DNA of 36,602 nt from a bacterium (GCA_019424865.1 JAHYYS010000020.1:1-36602); one strand, 5' to 3'. Numbered from the stretch's first letter, positions 8,658 to 16,779 are shown. The notes: generated by a model not told the origin, from the sequence alone. A program made the numbers and translations.

Positions 8658-8709
8658 ACAAAAAAGTGTATGATCCTCAGTGTGCGGCGCGTCGAGGGGG
8701 GAGAACAGA

Positions 8710-9984
8710 GTGGAGAAGCGGGAAACCCTGAAGGTCCGGTTATTTGGGCGATTTGAGATACAGCATGGCGAGGGCGCGGAGGCCCGCGTTTTAACCGAGC
8801 GGGACAGCACATCCAAGCTGCTGTGGACTTTTTTGGAATATCTGGTGGTATTTCATAAGCGCGGGGTGACCCAGGAGGAGCTGATCGAGGCCCTGTGGGG
8901 CGATCTGGGCGGCAGCAGCAATCCCACCAACACGCTGAAAACGCTGCTCCACCGCAGCCGGCTGGCGCTGGAGCGGCTGGGCCTTCCCGACGGCAAACAG
9001 GCGCTGCACTATCGCCGCGGCCTTTATACCTGGAGTCCGGACGTACATCTGGAGCTGGATATGGAGCGGTTTGACCAGCTGTGCGAACAGGCCGGGACGG
9101 ATCAGCTGGAGCCGGTTTTCCAGGCGATCCAGCTGTATCAGGGCGACTTCCTCCCCAATGCAATGGGAAGCCCCTGGGCGGTATCCCTGCGGACCTATTA
9201 CCACGCCAAGTTTCTTAAAGCGTGCCGGGAGACGGCGTCCTATCTGCTGCAGCTGGGGCGCAGTGAGGAGGCGGCGCACCTGTGCCAGCATGCCACGGTC
9301 ATCGACCCCTATGAAGAGGCCTGCCATCTGCTGCTGATGCAGGCGCTGATTGCAGTGGGCGAACAGCAGGCGGCCATCCAGCACTATACCCATGTGACGA
9401 AGCTGTTTATGGATCAGCTGGGGGTGAGCCCCTCGGCAGAAATGACCGCCCTGTATCGCAAGCTGGTCAAGGCTGGGGCCGAGGTGGAGATGAACCTGGA
9501 TGTGGTGCGGGAGCAGCTGCAGGAGCTCCATCCGGACAGAGGGGCCTTTTTTTGCGAATACGGTGTATTTCAGAATATTTACCGGCTGGAGGCCCGCAAC
9601 GCCGTGCGCAGCGGGCGGGTGGTGCAGCTGGCAATGCTGACCGTTTTGGACCAAAACGGAAATCGTTTGGATTCCAAACGATGCTCTGCAGCTATGAAAC
9701 AGCTGCAGAATATTATTCAGACACACCTGCGCGCGGGCGACGCCTTTACGCGCTTCAGCGCTCCGCAGTTTTTGATTTTGCTGCCTGCTGCAACGTATGA
9801 AAACGGGATTACAGTTCTTCAGCGGATTTTGGACGCCTATGAGGAAACTGTGGTGGGAAAGTCTGTACATGTGGAATACAGTCTGCTGCCGGTCCAGCCG
9901 GTACAGGAGATGGAGCCGCTGCCGACCGGATTTGTATCCATAAAGCAGAGAGCGCCGGAGAAGAATTGCCCCTGCGGCGGCTGA
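8710..9984 (+). CDS. SARP/BTAD-type transcriptional regulator with degenerate GGDEF-like C-terminus
   Basis: Predicted DNA-binding regulator of 424 residues. GTG at 8710 is chosen because GAGGGGGGAG ends seven bases upstream; a GTG at 8680 lacks such a site. Residues 8-100 form a winged-helix DNA-binding domain (VRLFGRFEI start). Residues about 110-270 form a helical bacterial transcriptional activation (BTAD) domain with TPR-like repeats (ALIAVGEQQAAIQHYTHV). From about residue 310 the pattern (AMLTVLD, LRAGDAFTRFSAPQFLILLP, YSLLPV) matches a GGDEF fold in which the GGDEF signature reads SAPQF, so no cyclase activity is expected. It lies next to the pilus operon and may control it; that is inference. 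Confidence 0.85.
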   Translation: MEKRETLKVRLFGRFEIQHGEGAEARVLTERDSTSKLLWTFLEYLVVFHKRGVTQEELIEALWGDLGGSSNPTNTLKTLLHRSRLALERLGLPDGKQALHYRRGLYTWSPDVHLELDMERFDQLCEQAGTDQLEPVFQAIQLYQGDFLPNAMGSPWAVSLRTYYHAKFLKACRETASYLLQLGRSEEAAHLCQHATVIDPYEEACHLLLMQALIAVGEQQAAIQHYTHVTKLFMDQLGVSPSAEMTALYRKLVKAGAEVEMNLDVVREQLQELHPDRGAFFCEYGVFQNIYRLEARNAVRSGRVVQLAMLTVLDQNGNRLDSKRCSAAMKQLQNIIQTHLRAGDAFTRFSAPQFLILLPAATYENGITVLQRILDAYEETVVGKSVHVEYSLLPVQPVQEMEPLPTGFVSIKQRAPEKNCPCGG

Positions 9985-10093
9985 CAGGACGCCGGACAGG
10001 CAGCGGGCAGAGCGTTTGGACAGCACCGAGGGGAAGGGCCGGGAACACTGTGCGGAAGGCGGGGAAATGAAAACCATATGAGGAAAAAACAGT

Positions 10094-10128
10094 AAGTCAC
10101 TGTGGAGGGATTCCGCAGTGACTTTTTA
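10094..10128 (+). terminator. Rho-independent terminator after the SARP-type gene
   Basis: Stem aagtcactg/cagtgactt extended by four inner pairs (one G-U), a 5-base loop, then a T-run (ttttt). It lies about 110 bases past the regulator stop. The 109 bases between hold no gene. Confidence 0.85.
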
Positions 10129-10169
10129 TATGGGATAAGGAAGAGTGGGCCCGCCGCAAGGAAGCATCA

Positions 10170-10772
10170 CCCTGGGGCAACGAGGATACACAGCAGCTGA
10201 TCGATATCCTGTCCCAGTATAACGTGAAGGCCACCTTTTTCGTGGTGGGGGAGTGGGTGGACAAATATCCGGAGTCTGTCAAGGCCCTCCACGATGCGGG
10301 ACATGAGGTGATGAACCACTCCAACACCCATGCCCACTATCCCCAGCTGTCTGCCCAGGAGATTACCGACGACCTGACCGCCTGCAACGACAAAATTGAG
10401 GCGGTCACCGGCGTGCGTCCCACCCTGGTGCGGCTCCCCTATGGAGACTATGACGACAAGTCCATCAATGCCGTCCGTGCCATCGGCATGGAGCCCATTC
10501 AGTGGGATGTGGACAGCCTGGACTGGAAGGAGATCTCCGCGGGGGAGATTGTGCAGCGGGTCACCTCCAGGGTGCAGCCGGGCTCCATTGTGCTGTTCCA
10601 CAACGCCGCGCTGCATACGCCGGAGGCGCTGCCCCAGATTTTGCAGACGCTGCTTCAGGAGGGCTATACCTTTGTCCCCATCTCGCAGATTATCCTGTCC
10701 GGGGACTATACCATTGACCATACGGGCCGGCAGTGTCCCGCAGGCGGGAGCCCACAGACCGAGGGCGGCTGA
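10170..10772 (+). pseudogene. Polysaccharide deacetylase (NodB), 5'-truncated remnant
   Basis: Homology starts abruptly at PWGNEDTQQLIDILSQYNVK and runs through KATFFVVGEW, the H-S-N-T-H metal-binding motif, VRLPYGDYD and IVLFHNAALHTPEA to a normal C-terminus. NodB enzymes need a preceding strand with TFDD or FDxAW carrying the catalytic base; here the bases before PWG come directly from the upstream terminator region and encode none of it. The frame is open only back to 10122, with no start codon and no ribosome binding site. The GTG at 10224 would begin inside the domain. Without the catalytic Asp the product should be inactive as a deacetylase. The match to sporulation-type deacetylases (WGNEDT) is from family memory. 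Confidence 0.8.
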
Positions 10773-10798
10773 GGGACAGGATGGCCGTAAGCATGTTC

Positions 10799-10837
10799 AA
10801 AAAGCGGGCCGTCACGTGATGCAGCGTGACGGCCCGC
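10799..10837 (-). terminator. Strong hairpin with leftward T-run
   Basis: Perfect 12-bp arms (gcgggccgtcac and gtgacggcccgc) with a 10-base loop are followed, reading left, by five T. The nearest leftward gene to the right is more than 700 bases away, with an opposite-strand gene between. It therefore looks like a relic of an earlier arrangement, or a block against antisense transcription. Confidence 0.6.
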
Positions 10838-11566
10838 CTGCTGGAGCTGGGAATGCCGGAGCAGGTGGCGGACGACCTGGCCCCCCAGGACCTGGCCCAG
10901 ATGGAGGGGGCCCTCAGCGTGACCACACATGTGTCCCAGCACCCCTTTCACGAGGGGCGGCCGGAGTACTACATGGTTGGAACTGAGAGGCGCTACAATA
11001 CCGTCTATGACGTAAAAGAGCTGCGGATGAGCAACATCGCCGTGGAGCTGCCCGGCGGGCACTGGCGGATCCTGCACCACTTTCTGTGGCAGGCGGACCC
11101 GGGGCTGCGGACCACCGAGTGCATCAAGCTTTGGACCACCGCCAAGAGCATGAAGGGGTGGCGGATGGAGGGGGAGATCACCGGCCGGCTGCTCTATGAC
11201 TGGCAGGGGACCACCTATACCGGGGACTATTACCAGATTATCACGGGGCACTACACCTACGATTCCCTATTCTGGGGCGAGACGGAGAGCGCCGACCCCT
11301 TTGCCCTGTTTTCCCTGCCACGGCAGGGGGAGCGGTGCCGGGGCTATCTGACCTATGGTGTGGAGGAGGGGCAGATAAGGAAGATCCTGGACTCCTGGAG
11401 CCACTATACCCACCAGGTCAAATGGCTGAATTACCCCGCCATAACCGCCCAGGAGCGCGGTGTGTTTGGGATTCGGAACAGCTTCGACCCCTTCCGGACC
11501 GTTGAGACAGCCGTTCAATTCTACCCCTGGGACGAGACAGAGAAGGGAACCTATCAGGAGTGGTAA
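10826..11566 (+). CDS. Conserved hypothetical protein, probably N-terminally truncated
   Basis: The frame opens at 10820, and the first possible start, GTG at 10826, lies inside the second arm of a hairpin with no ribosome binding site. The translated part (246 residues) starts at VTARLLELGMPEQVADDL and reads through blocks such as NTVYDVKELRMSNIAVELPGG, RILHHFLW and GYLTYGVEEGQI. I associate this arrangement with the extracytoplasmic part of unnamed proteins in Oscillospiraceae that normally carry an N-terminal cytoplasmic or membrane section; here no membrane helix remains. Together with the truncated deacetylase just upstream, this suggests 5' loss. It may be a pseudogene. Function unknown. 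Confidence 0.5.
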   Translation: MTARLLELGMPEQVADDLAPQDLAQMEGALSVTTHVSQHPFHEGRPEYYMVGTERRYNTVYDVKELRMSNIAVELPGGHWRILHHFLWQADPGLRTTECIKLWTTAKSMKGWRMEGEITGRLLYDWQGTTYTGDYYQIITGHYTYDSLFWGETESADPFALFSLPRQGERCRGYLTYGVEEGQIRKILDSWSHYTHQVKWLNYPAITAQERGVFGIRNSFDPFRTVETAVQFYPWDETEKGTYQEW

Positions 11567-11585
11567 CCGGCCGGGGAGGCGGCTT

Positions 11586-12305
11586 TCACGTTTCCGGCGG
11601 TGCCGGCCGCCGTCTTTCCAGGGAGGCCTCCTCCCATTCCCGCTGGGCGGCCAATTGCTCCGGGGTGTGGAACCAGTGCTCCCCGCCCTCCAGCACGGTG
11701 AGCCGGGCGTCGTGCCGCCGGACATATTCGTCCACCGTCCGGCGGGGCGTCATATGGTCCCCGCTGCCATAGAGAATGCAGACGGGGCAGGTCCAGCGGT
11801 GAACCGGATGCGCCCGTACCCAGCACAGGTAGTTCCAGGATAAGGTCTGACCGAAGGAGGTGGGGATTTCCCCCTGTTCCCGCAGCTGCTCCTCCGTCAC
11901 CCCGGCCCAGCCCATCATGGTCAAAATCAGCCCCTCCATGTCCAGAATGGGAGAGACCAGCAGGGCGCGCTCCGGCGCGGCAAAGGCCAGCATGGCAAAA
12001 TAGGCCCCGATGCTGTTGGCCCGGAGCCCGGTCGTTTTCCAGCGGCGCTCCGCCCAATCCAGCGCCGCCCGGATGTCCGGCACCGCCGTCCAGGGGGCCA
12101 GCGCTTCGCCCCGGTCCCGGCGCGCCCCGTGGCCGGGCAGGTCGATGGACAGTACCTGGAAGCCCCTGGGGCAGACCACCTGGGCGAAGGCCTCCGCCTC
12201 CTCCTTGTGCCCCATCTGGCCGTGGAGAAACAGATAGCCCCGCTCCGCGGGCTCCCCATATAAAACTGCGGGGATTGTGCCAATTTGAAGGGAATGGCAT
12301 TTCAT
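11586..12305 (-). CDS. Alpha/beta hydrolase
   Basis: Predicted serine hydrolase of 239 residues, cytoplasmic, with no signal peptide. It has the oxyanion segment GYLFLHGQMGHK, the LSIDLPGHGAR strand, a nucleophile elbow ANSIGAY (Ala replaces the first Gly of GxSxG), an acid Asp in LYGSGDHMTP and a His in GGEHWFHT, so the triad is complete and in order. Substrate unknown; the fold resembles dienelactone hydrolase or peptidase S9-like members. Its ATG overlaps the previous stop by 4 bases (ATGA), making it the last gene of a coupled leftward operon headed by peptide deformylase. Confidence 0.88.
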   Translation of the reverse strand: MKCHSLQIGTIPAVLYGEPAERGYLFLHGQMGHKEEAEAFAQVVCPRGFQVLSIDLPGHGARRDRGEALAPWTAVPDIRAALDWAERRWKTTGLRANSIGAYFAMLAFAAPERALLVSPILDMEGLILTMMGWAGVTEEQLREQGEIPTSFGQTLSWNYLCWVRAHPVHRWTCPVCILYGSGDHMTPRRTVDEYVRRHDARLTVLEGGEHWFHTPEQLAAQREWEEASLERRRPAPPET

Positions 12306-12823
12306 GGCGCCGCCTCCTGTTCATGCAATGTCTCAGCCATCCGCGCCAGCCCCGTCCCCAGCCCCTCAAAGCCCGCGCACCGGCTGGGACGGGTGTTGAC
12401 GGCGTGGTCCAGCAGAGGCTGTGCCGGACTGTCGGTATCCAGGCACAGGTCCAGCGACAGCACATCCGCCCAGGCCCGGTTGAGAAAGGCCACCTCCCGG
12501 TGGCCGTGGGTGCGGGTGAGGGAGGCGGCCCCGGCCCGGCGCAGGTATTCCTCCCCCTGGGCCGGAGAAAAACCGGCGGCGGCGAGGCTCTCCAGAAGCC
12601 CCGCCCGGAACAGACCGGGGAGATCCGCCCACTGGAGGGGCGGCACATCATAGCGGACGAAGGTGTACCGGCTGCGGCAGTGGACGGCCAGCAGACTTTT
12701 GCGCCCCCGCAGATCGATGACATGGAGGTCCCAGCAGAAGCGCCGGTCGGGCTGCGTGCCGCGGGCCGGCGTTTTGCACCGCAAAAACCGCTGGAGGGGA
12801 AAGGTCAGACCCAGCTCCATCAT
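12302..12823 (-). CDS. Hypothetical protein (possible DUF6933-like), 173 aa
   Basis: The N-terminal half (LTFPLQRFLRCKTPARG, then FCWDLHVIDLRGRKSLLAVHCRSRYTFVRYDV) recalls small Firmicute proteins in which a W-N/D-x-H strand and a K/R-x-L-L-x-V strand precede an RYTFV segment, which I link weakly to DUF6933. No catalytic motif is visible. It starts with a 4-base ATGA overlap with the phosphoesterase gene and ends with a 4-base overlap with the hydrolase gene, so all three should be translated together. Function unknown; the family suggestion is low confidence. Confidence 0.7.
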   Translation of the reverse strand: MMELGLTFPLQRFLRCKTPARGTQPDRRFCWDLHVIDLRGRKSLLAVHCRSRYTFVRYDVPPLQWADLPGLFRAGLLESLAAAGFSPAQGEEYLRRAGAASLTRTHGHREVAFLNRAWADVLSLDLCLDTDSPAQPLLDHAVNTRPSRCAGFEGLGTGLARMAETLHEQEAAP

Positions 12824-13278
12824 GTTGCCTCGTGGGGGATGGAGATCTTCTCCACCCGGAGTCTCCCGTCCTCCGCCTGCGCCATCATCATGGTGATCTC
12901 CTGGTGGAACCGCCGGGGGCCGCAGGAGCCGGGGTTGAGCCAGAGCAGGCCGTCTTTCTCCTCCTGCACGTACCTGTGGGAGTGTCCGAACACCACCACA
13001 TCCACGCCGGAGAGGTCCGCCGGGACCTCCTTTTTATTGTGCACCAGGAAAAAGGTCACGCCGCCCAAAGTGACGGTGAGGTCGTGGGGGAGCTGCTCCG
13101 CCCACTCCTTGTCGTTGTTGCCCCGGACAACATAGAGGGGCGCGTACTCCTCCAGCCGGTCCACAATGCTCGGTTGATTGATGTCTCCGCCGTGGAGAAT
13201 GGCGTCTGCAGTTTTCAGATGCTCCAGGACCTGGGGCCGGAGCAGGCCGTGGGTGTCAGAGAGAATGGCGAGCCGCAC
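12820..13278 (-). CDS. YfcE/MJ0936-family metallophosphoesterase
   Basis: Predicted binuclear-metal phosphodiesterase of 152 residues, the usual length. Family motifs are all present: LSDTHG (D-x-H), HGGDIN (GD), RGNNDK (GNxD), LVHNKK (the usual GHG/HGH position reads VHN) and FGHSHRY (GHxH). The VHN variant removes a glycine pair but keeps the metal histidine. It lies 21 bases after the peptide deformylase stop, with an AAAAGGAGGG site. The natural substrate of this family is often unknown. Confidence 0.92.
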   Translation of the reverse strand: MRLAILSDTHGLLRPQVLEHLKTADAILHGGDINQPSIVDRLEEYAPLYVVRGNNDKEWAEQLPHDLTVTLGGVTFFLVHNKKEVPADLSGVDVVVFGHSHRYVQEEKDGLLWLNPGSCGPRRFHQEITMMMAQAEDGRLRVEKISIPHEAT

Positions 13279-13299
13279 GGATGGTCCCTCCTTTTCCGG

Positions 13300-13710
13300 T
13301 TAGATTAAAATGCCCTCGCAGTGGTCGAGCTCGTGCTGGATGATCTGGGCCGTCCAGCCGGTGAAGGTTTTCAGCCGCTCTTGGAACTTCTCGTTCTGCC
13401 AGCGGACCTTGATGGACTTCCACCGCCTGGCCGGACGGGTGCCGGTGAGAGACAAACAGCCCTCCTCCGTCTGATAGGGCCCGGATTTGCGGACGATCTC
13501 CGGGTTGAACATGACCATATAGGTCCCCTCGTTGTCAAAGGCGATGATGCGCTTGTTCACGCCGATCATGTTGGCCGCCATGCCCACGCAGCCGGCCCTG
13601 TGGTGCTCCAGCGTCTCCAGCAGGTCGGCTGCGATGGACAGGTCGGCCGGTGCGGCGGGCTCCGCCTTCTGGGAAAGAAATGCCTCGTCCTTGCAGATGT
13701 CTCGAATCAT
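13300..13710 (-). CDS. def: Peptide deformylase
   Basis: Metal-dependent enzyme that removes the formyl group from nascent proteins; 136 residues. All three motifs are seen: GMAANMIG (motif 1, with Met where most enzymes have Gln), EEGCLSL (motif 2, metal Cys) and QHELDH (motif 3, HExDH). The Gln-to-Met form occurs, in my recollection, in a subgroup of short Clostridial deformylases, so a genome may hold a second canonical copy. AAGGAG lies five to ten bases before the ATG. It heads the leftward operon and has its own promoter. Confidence 0.95.
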   Translation of the reverse strand: MIRDICKDEAFLSQKAEPAAPADLSIAADLLETLEHHRAGCVGMAANMIGVNKRIIAFDNEGTYMVMFNPEIVRKSGPYQTEEGCLSLTGTRPARRWKSIKVRWQNEKFQERLKTFTGWTAQIIQHELDHCEGILI

Positions 13711-13775
13711 GGTTTGCTCTCCTTATGCTCCAAAGTAACTGCTGCGGGACTCCGGGCCGTTTTGGCCCCACATGC

Positions 13776-13804
13776 ATTATACACAGCCGCCCGGAACAGG
13801 ACAA
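13776..13804 (-). promoter_or_regulatory. Sigma-A promoter of the deformylase operon
   Basis: Leftward TTGTCC (13804-13799), a 17-base spacer and a perfect TATAAT (13781-13776). This predicts a leader of about 60 bases. Confidence 0.8.
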
Positions 13805-13891
13805 GCCCCGGACGGACCGCAGAGACAATTCCTGGATGGACGCTGCGGCCGCTTCTCCGGGGATTTGGGCCTGAGAATCCGCCGAAACGCG

Positions 13892-13925
13892 CGTCAGTCC
13901 CCCGGCAAAAGCTGGGGGACTGACG
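13892..13925 (-). terminator. Hairpin after the AraC-type gene
   Basis: Perfect 12-bp arms (cgtcagtccccc and gggggactgacg) with a 10-base loop lie 14 bases past the AraC-type stop codon. No T-run follows on either strand, so it is at best a weak intrinsic terminator. Confidence 0.5.
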
Positions 13926-13939
13926 CATATAGGGTCCCG

Positions 13940-14797
13940 TTATTTCTTTTCCACCGGGAGCCAGACCTCGCAGTAGTAGTCCTGGTCCTGGGTTCCCTGT
14001 TCAAATTTGCTGGCGTCGCTGTACAGCTCCACATTGATGCCGGCGGCAATCTTGTAGTCGGGGTTTGTGGGCAGCCACTGGGAGAAAATCTGCTGGTTCA
14101 GCCCCTGGAGGGCCTGGGGCATCCTTCCCGTGCAGGGAAACACCGCCCAGGTGTGGGCCGGAATGGTGCGGGTGGTGAAGCCGTCGGGAATCTCCCTGGC
14201 GGGGTCATAGTTGTCGGCGATGAGATACTCAAACTCGCTGCCGCCCATGCTCTCGTCCAGGTTGATGCCGTACATGCCGCAGATCACCCTGCCGCCCCCT
14301 GTGGCGAAATGCTCCGCCCAGAACCGGGGGACTTCCGCGGCGCCGTCCTCGTACTTGAAGGTCTTTGCCCGGCAGAGCACCGTAAAGGCATCTTTTTTCA
14401 TAATTCTGCAATCCATGTTTTGACCACCTTCCAATGTCACTTTGATCCGCAGCGGAGCAAAGGAACGGACCGCGCCTCCGCTTTTTCGCAGTGCGGCAGG
14501 TGTGAGGCCATGGAATCGGGTAAAGGCTTTGGTGAAGCTGTCCGGCGAGTCGTAGCCGAATTCCAGCGCGATGTCGATGATCTTCCGGTCCGTCGTGAGG
14601 ACCTCCAGCCCGGCGGCGGAGAGCCGGCGCTGGCGGATGTAGTCGCCCACCGTCATGCCGCACAGCATGGCAAAGCCCTTCTGAAAGTAAAAGGGGGACA
14701 GGGCCGCCTGCTGCGCGATCTCCCGGATGGTCAGCTCCTCCCGGAGATGTTCCTCGATATACTGGATCGCCTGATGAATGCTTGTTACCCAATCCAT
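13940..14797 (-). CDS. AraC-family regulator with GyrI-like effector domain
   Basis: Transcription factor of 285 residues. Residues 1-105 carry two helix-turn-helix motifs (LTIREIAQQAALSPFYFQKGF and IIDIALEFGYDSPDSFTKAFTRFHG, the AraC/XylS signature). Residues 125-285 form a GyrI-like/SOUL-type small-molecule binding domain (CRIMKKDAFTVLCRAKTF, TIPAHTWAVFPCTG, YYCEVWLPV). This Rob/BmrR-like layout suggests response to an amphipathic compound, often with control of an efflux gene, but no transporter lies beside it here. Target unknown. Confidence 0.93.
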   Translation of the reverse strand: MDWVTSIHQAIQYIEEHLREELTIREIAQQAALSPFYFQKGFAMLCGMTVGDYIRQRRLSAAGLEVLTTDRKIIDIALEFGYDSPDSFTKAFTRFHGLTPAALRKSGGAVRSFAPLRIKVTLEGGQNMDCRIMKKDAFTVLCRAKTFKYEDGAAEVPRFWAEHFATGGGRVICGMYGINLDESMGGSEFEYLIADNYDPAREIPDGFTTRTIPAHTWAVFPCTGRMPQALQGLNQQIFSQWLPTNPDYKIAAGINVELYSDASKFEQGTQDQDYYCEVWLPVEKK

Positions 14798-15053
14798 TGG
14801 TCACACCGTCCTTCTGGATTCAGCATACCGGAAATCCGCGGCCCCGGCCCGATTTTCCGTGCTTTGTTTTGTCGGCCCGCTGTGCCGCCTCCTGCGCGGT
14901 CCGGCTCCCTGGACTGCACCTGCGCTGACGCCCCCTGGGGAAGGAACACAGCCGAAGCATACCATAGGACAAGCAGTGATGCAAGGCTTTCCCTTCCCAC
15001 TATACCCCGGTTCGGGGCTCAGCCCCGGAGTGCCCCGGCCTGCATCCGGCTGC

Positions 15054-15233
15054 TTATGTTTCCGACAGGAAAGAGGTTCGGGCCTCCCGCTTGGCGCGGT
15101 TCCGGTCATAGGTCTTGCGGCTGGGCGTCACCCGGGTTACCGGCGAGAGGCCGTACCAGCTGCCCCGCCGGGCAGCGTGATATGCCCGCTGGGCGCGCTT
15201 GCTCTGCTTGTTCAGCTGAACAGACTGTTTCAT
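15054..15233 (-). CDS. Small basic conserved protein, 59 aa
   Basis: Starts at the ATG at 15233, preceded by AGGAGGT with a spacer of about ten bases; an in-frame ATG further upstream lacks this. The product is strongly basic (MKQSVQLNKQSKRAQRAYHA start; PSRKTYDRNRAKREA near the end), has no membrane helix, and may bind nucleic acid. I recall similar short proteins in Clostridia without an assigned function. It is divergent from the XRE-type gene and shares its regulatory gap. About 256 bases to the left, up to the AraC-type start, hold no gene. Confidence 0.7.
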   Translation of the reverse strand: MKQSVQLNKQSKRAQRAYHAARRGSWYGLSPVTRVTPSRKTYDRNRAKREARTSFLSET

Positions 15234-15255
15234 AGTGCGCTTACCTCCTGAAAAT

Positions 15256-15316
15256 ATGAAAGTTTCATTACATTTTTCCAAAATCTATTGCTTTTTCTCT
15301 GGAGTTCCATTATCCT
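15256..15316. promoter_or_regulatory. Divergent promoters with palindrome
   Basis: Rightward: TTGCTT (15288-15293), 17 bases, TATCCT (15311-15316), for the XRE-type gene. Leftward: TTGGAA, 17 bases, CATATT, for the 59-aa gene (weaker match). ATGAAA-g-TTTCAT (15256-15268), a perfect 6-1-6 palindrome, overlaps the leftward -10 and could be the XRE operator. Confidence 0.5.
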
Positions 15317-15357
15317 AACATTCCCGATTGAAAAATTGACTGATGGAGGCGATTTTT

Positions 15358-15705
15358 ATGCAGCAAAAGATATTTCCGGTGATTGACCCTGTGGCCACCG
15401 GAGCCAACATCGTCCGCCTGCGCACGGAGCGGGGCCTGTCCGTCCGGGACCTCCAGGTCTACTTCGGGTTTGAGGAGCCCCAGGCCATTTACAAGTGGCA
15501 GAAGGGGAAGAGCCTCCCCTCCGTCGACAACCTGTACGCGCTGGGCGCCCTGCTGGAGGTGCCCATAGAGGAGATCCTGGTTTCTGCAAGTCCGAAATGG
15601 AATAAAAAAGTTTGTGAGCAGCAGGCAGATGCCTGCTGCTCACCGCATTTTGGAGATCCGTTTGTCCGGCGGCCCTGGATGCGGCAGAAGCTGAAAATCG
15701 CATAG
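15358..15705 (+). CDS. XRE-family helix-turn-helix protein
   Basis: DNA-binding protein of 115 residues. The ATG at 15358 follows GGAGG eight bases upstream and is preferred to an in-frame start 15 bases earlier. Residues about 10-75 form a Cro/CI-type domain (GANIVRLRTERGLSVRDLQVY, then IYKWQKGKSLPSVDNLYALG). The C-terminal 35 residues (KVCEQQADACCSPHFGDP and onward) are read through a strong hairpin and look low in information, so the ancestral stop may have been earlier. It is probably a local repressor of the divergent gene. Confidence 0.85.
   Translation: MQQKIFPVIDPVATGANIVRLRTERGLSVRDLQVYFGFEEPQAIYKWQKGKSLPSVDNLYALGALLEVPIEEILVSASPKWNKKVCEQQADACCSPHFGDPFVRRPWMRQKLKIA
15605..15643 (-). 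terminator. Leftward terminator inside the XRE gene 3' end
   Basis: Perfect 14-bp arms (gtgagcagcaggca and tgcctgctgctcac) with a 2-base loop are followed, reading left, by a T-rich run (cttttttatt). It would end transcripts from the leftward 213-aa gene and overlaps the end of the XRE-type coding region. Confidence 0.6.
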
Positions 15706-16073
15706 GCCATTTCCCGCTCCGCGGTCCGGCGGCCTGCCCCGAAGGAGGGCCGCTGTTCCGCCTTGCGGTATCTGCCCCGAGGGGCACGTTGTCATTTGCC
15801 CATCTTTTTTGATCAGGCAGGGATGGAGATGTGAGATCGGCAGGGGAGTGGTGGAAGGGACGCCATAGCGCAGGGCGCCGCCGCGCGGGGCGCTGAGGAA
15901 GTCGGTGAAGGGAATCCTCCGGCTTTTCAGGCCGGCCATCCTCCGGATATGACGCGTAACATGCGCAGCAAATCAATATGCAGCACTATAGTTCGTCTGC
16001 ACCTGAACCGGCTGTGGCGAATTCATTCCCCTGCCGCATCCGCGGCCGCCGGACGGGAGCGCGGGAGGCGGAG
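15706..16073. other. Gap without a supported gene
   Basis: 368 bases between the XRE-type gene and the 213-aa gene. Short frames are open on both strands, but none has a ribosome binding site or recognisable domain. It may be a decayed sequence, or the 3' untranslated part of the leftward transcript that ends at the terminator near 15605. Confidence 0.5.
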
Positions 16074-16715
16074 TCAGTCCCCGTCCCCGGTAAAGACACC
16101 GAAGGCCTCCGCAAAGGTGTCATTTACGTCAAAGGGCGGGGCGTAGTCCACCTGGGTGGTGATCAGAACAGCGTCCAGCTCGGCGGAAACGGCGTCGGCC
16201 TTTCGGCTCAGCTGTGCGCACATCTTCCGGATCTTGTTCCGATCGAAGTGAATGGTGGTGACCCGCTTCACGTCGCAGCGATAGGACACCTGGTTGCCCT
16301 CGTTATTAAAGCAGTAGCCGGTGCCGCCGTTGGAGAGCACCACCTCAGAGCTGCGCAGCCCCGCCATGTGCCGCAGCAGTCGGGCGATGTCCTGCCGCCT
16401 GGCGTTCAGGCTCACCTCGCCGTCCAGCCCGGCCGGCAGGTCCAGCCCCGCCTTGGCCCGGCAGATGGCGGCGGTCAGCGTCTCCCGCTCCTTCAGCAGG
16501 TACACCAGAAACTCCGCCACAGCGGTGATCTGCTCGCTGTACTCGGTGCTGGGCGCCTCCACAGTGGTCTCATCCGCAAAGTCCTTCATAACCTTTTTCC
16601 GCAGATAGGTGTTCTGTACCCGTGTAATGTTGGCGTCGCAGCCCAGGATGGACTGGGCCTCCTCCATCAGGGACTGCAGCTTGTTCTGGAAGCGAAAGGC
16701 CTCTTTCAGGTTCAT
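16074..16715 (-). CDS. Hypothetical protein, 213 aa, helical
   Basis: I do not recognise a named family. The first 115 residues are mostly helical, with possible coiled coil (FRFQNKLQSLMEEAQSI, AVAEFLVYLLKERETL). The middle holds a Gly/Asn/Tyr/Cys patch (LSNGGTGYCFNNEGNQVSYRCDV), followed by a helix (RNKIRKMCAQLSRKADAV) and an acidic end (FDVNDTFAEAFGVFTGDGD). There is no signal peptide. AAGGAGGG six bases before the ATG and a good promoter show that it is expressed. It stands alone, between an XRE-type gene and oleate hydratase. Confidence 0.75.
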   Translation of the reverse strand: MNLKEAFRFQNKLQSLMEEAQSILGCDANITRVQNTYLRKKVMKDFADETTVEAPSTEYSEQITAVAEFLVYLLKERETLTAAICRAKAGLDLPAGLDGEVSLNARRQDIARLLRHMAGLRSSEVVLSNGGTGYCFNNEGNQVSYRCDVKRVTTIHFDRNKIRKMCAQLSRKADAVSAELDAVLITTQVDYAPPFDVNDTFAEAFGVFTGDGD

Positions 16716-16750
16716 CTGATACCCTCCTTGTCCGACATAATTCTGGGACT

Positions 16751-16779
16751 ATCATAGACCAGAAGGGCGGCGCTGTCAT
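16751..16779 (-). promoter_or_regulatory. Promoter of the 213-aa gene
   Basis: Leftward ATGACA (16779-16774), a 17-base spacer and TATGAT (16756-16751). This puts the start of transcription about 30 bases before the ATG. Confidence 0.65.

Noticed and set aside
15640..15939. Leftward 99-codon frame beside the XRE gene
   Set aside because: No ribosome binding site, high Pro/Gly/Arg content and overlap with the XRE gene and a terminator.
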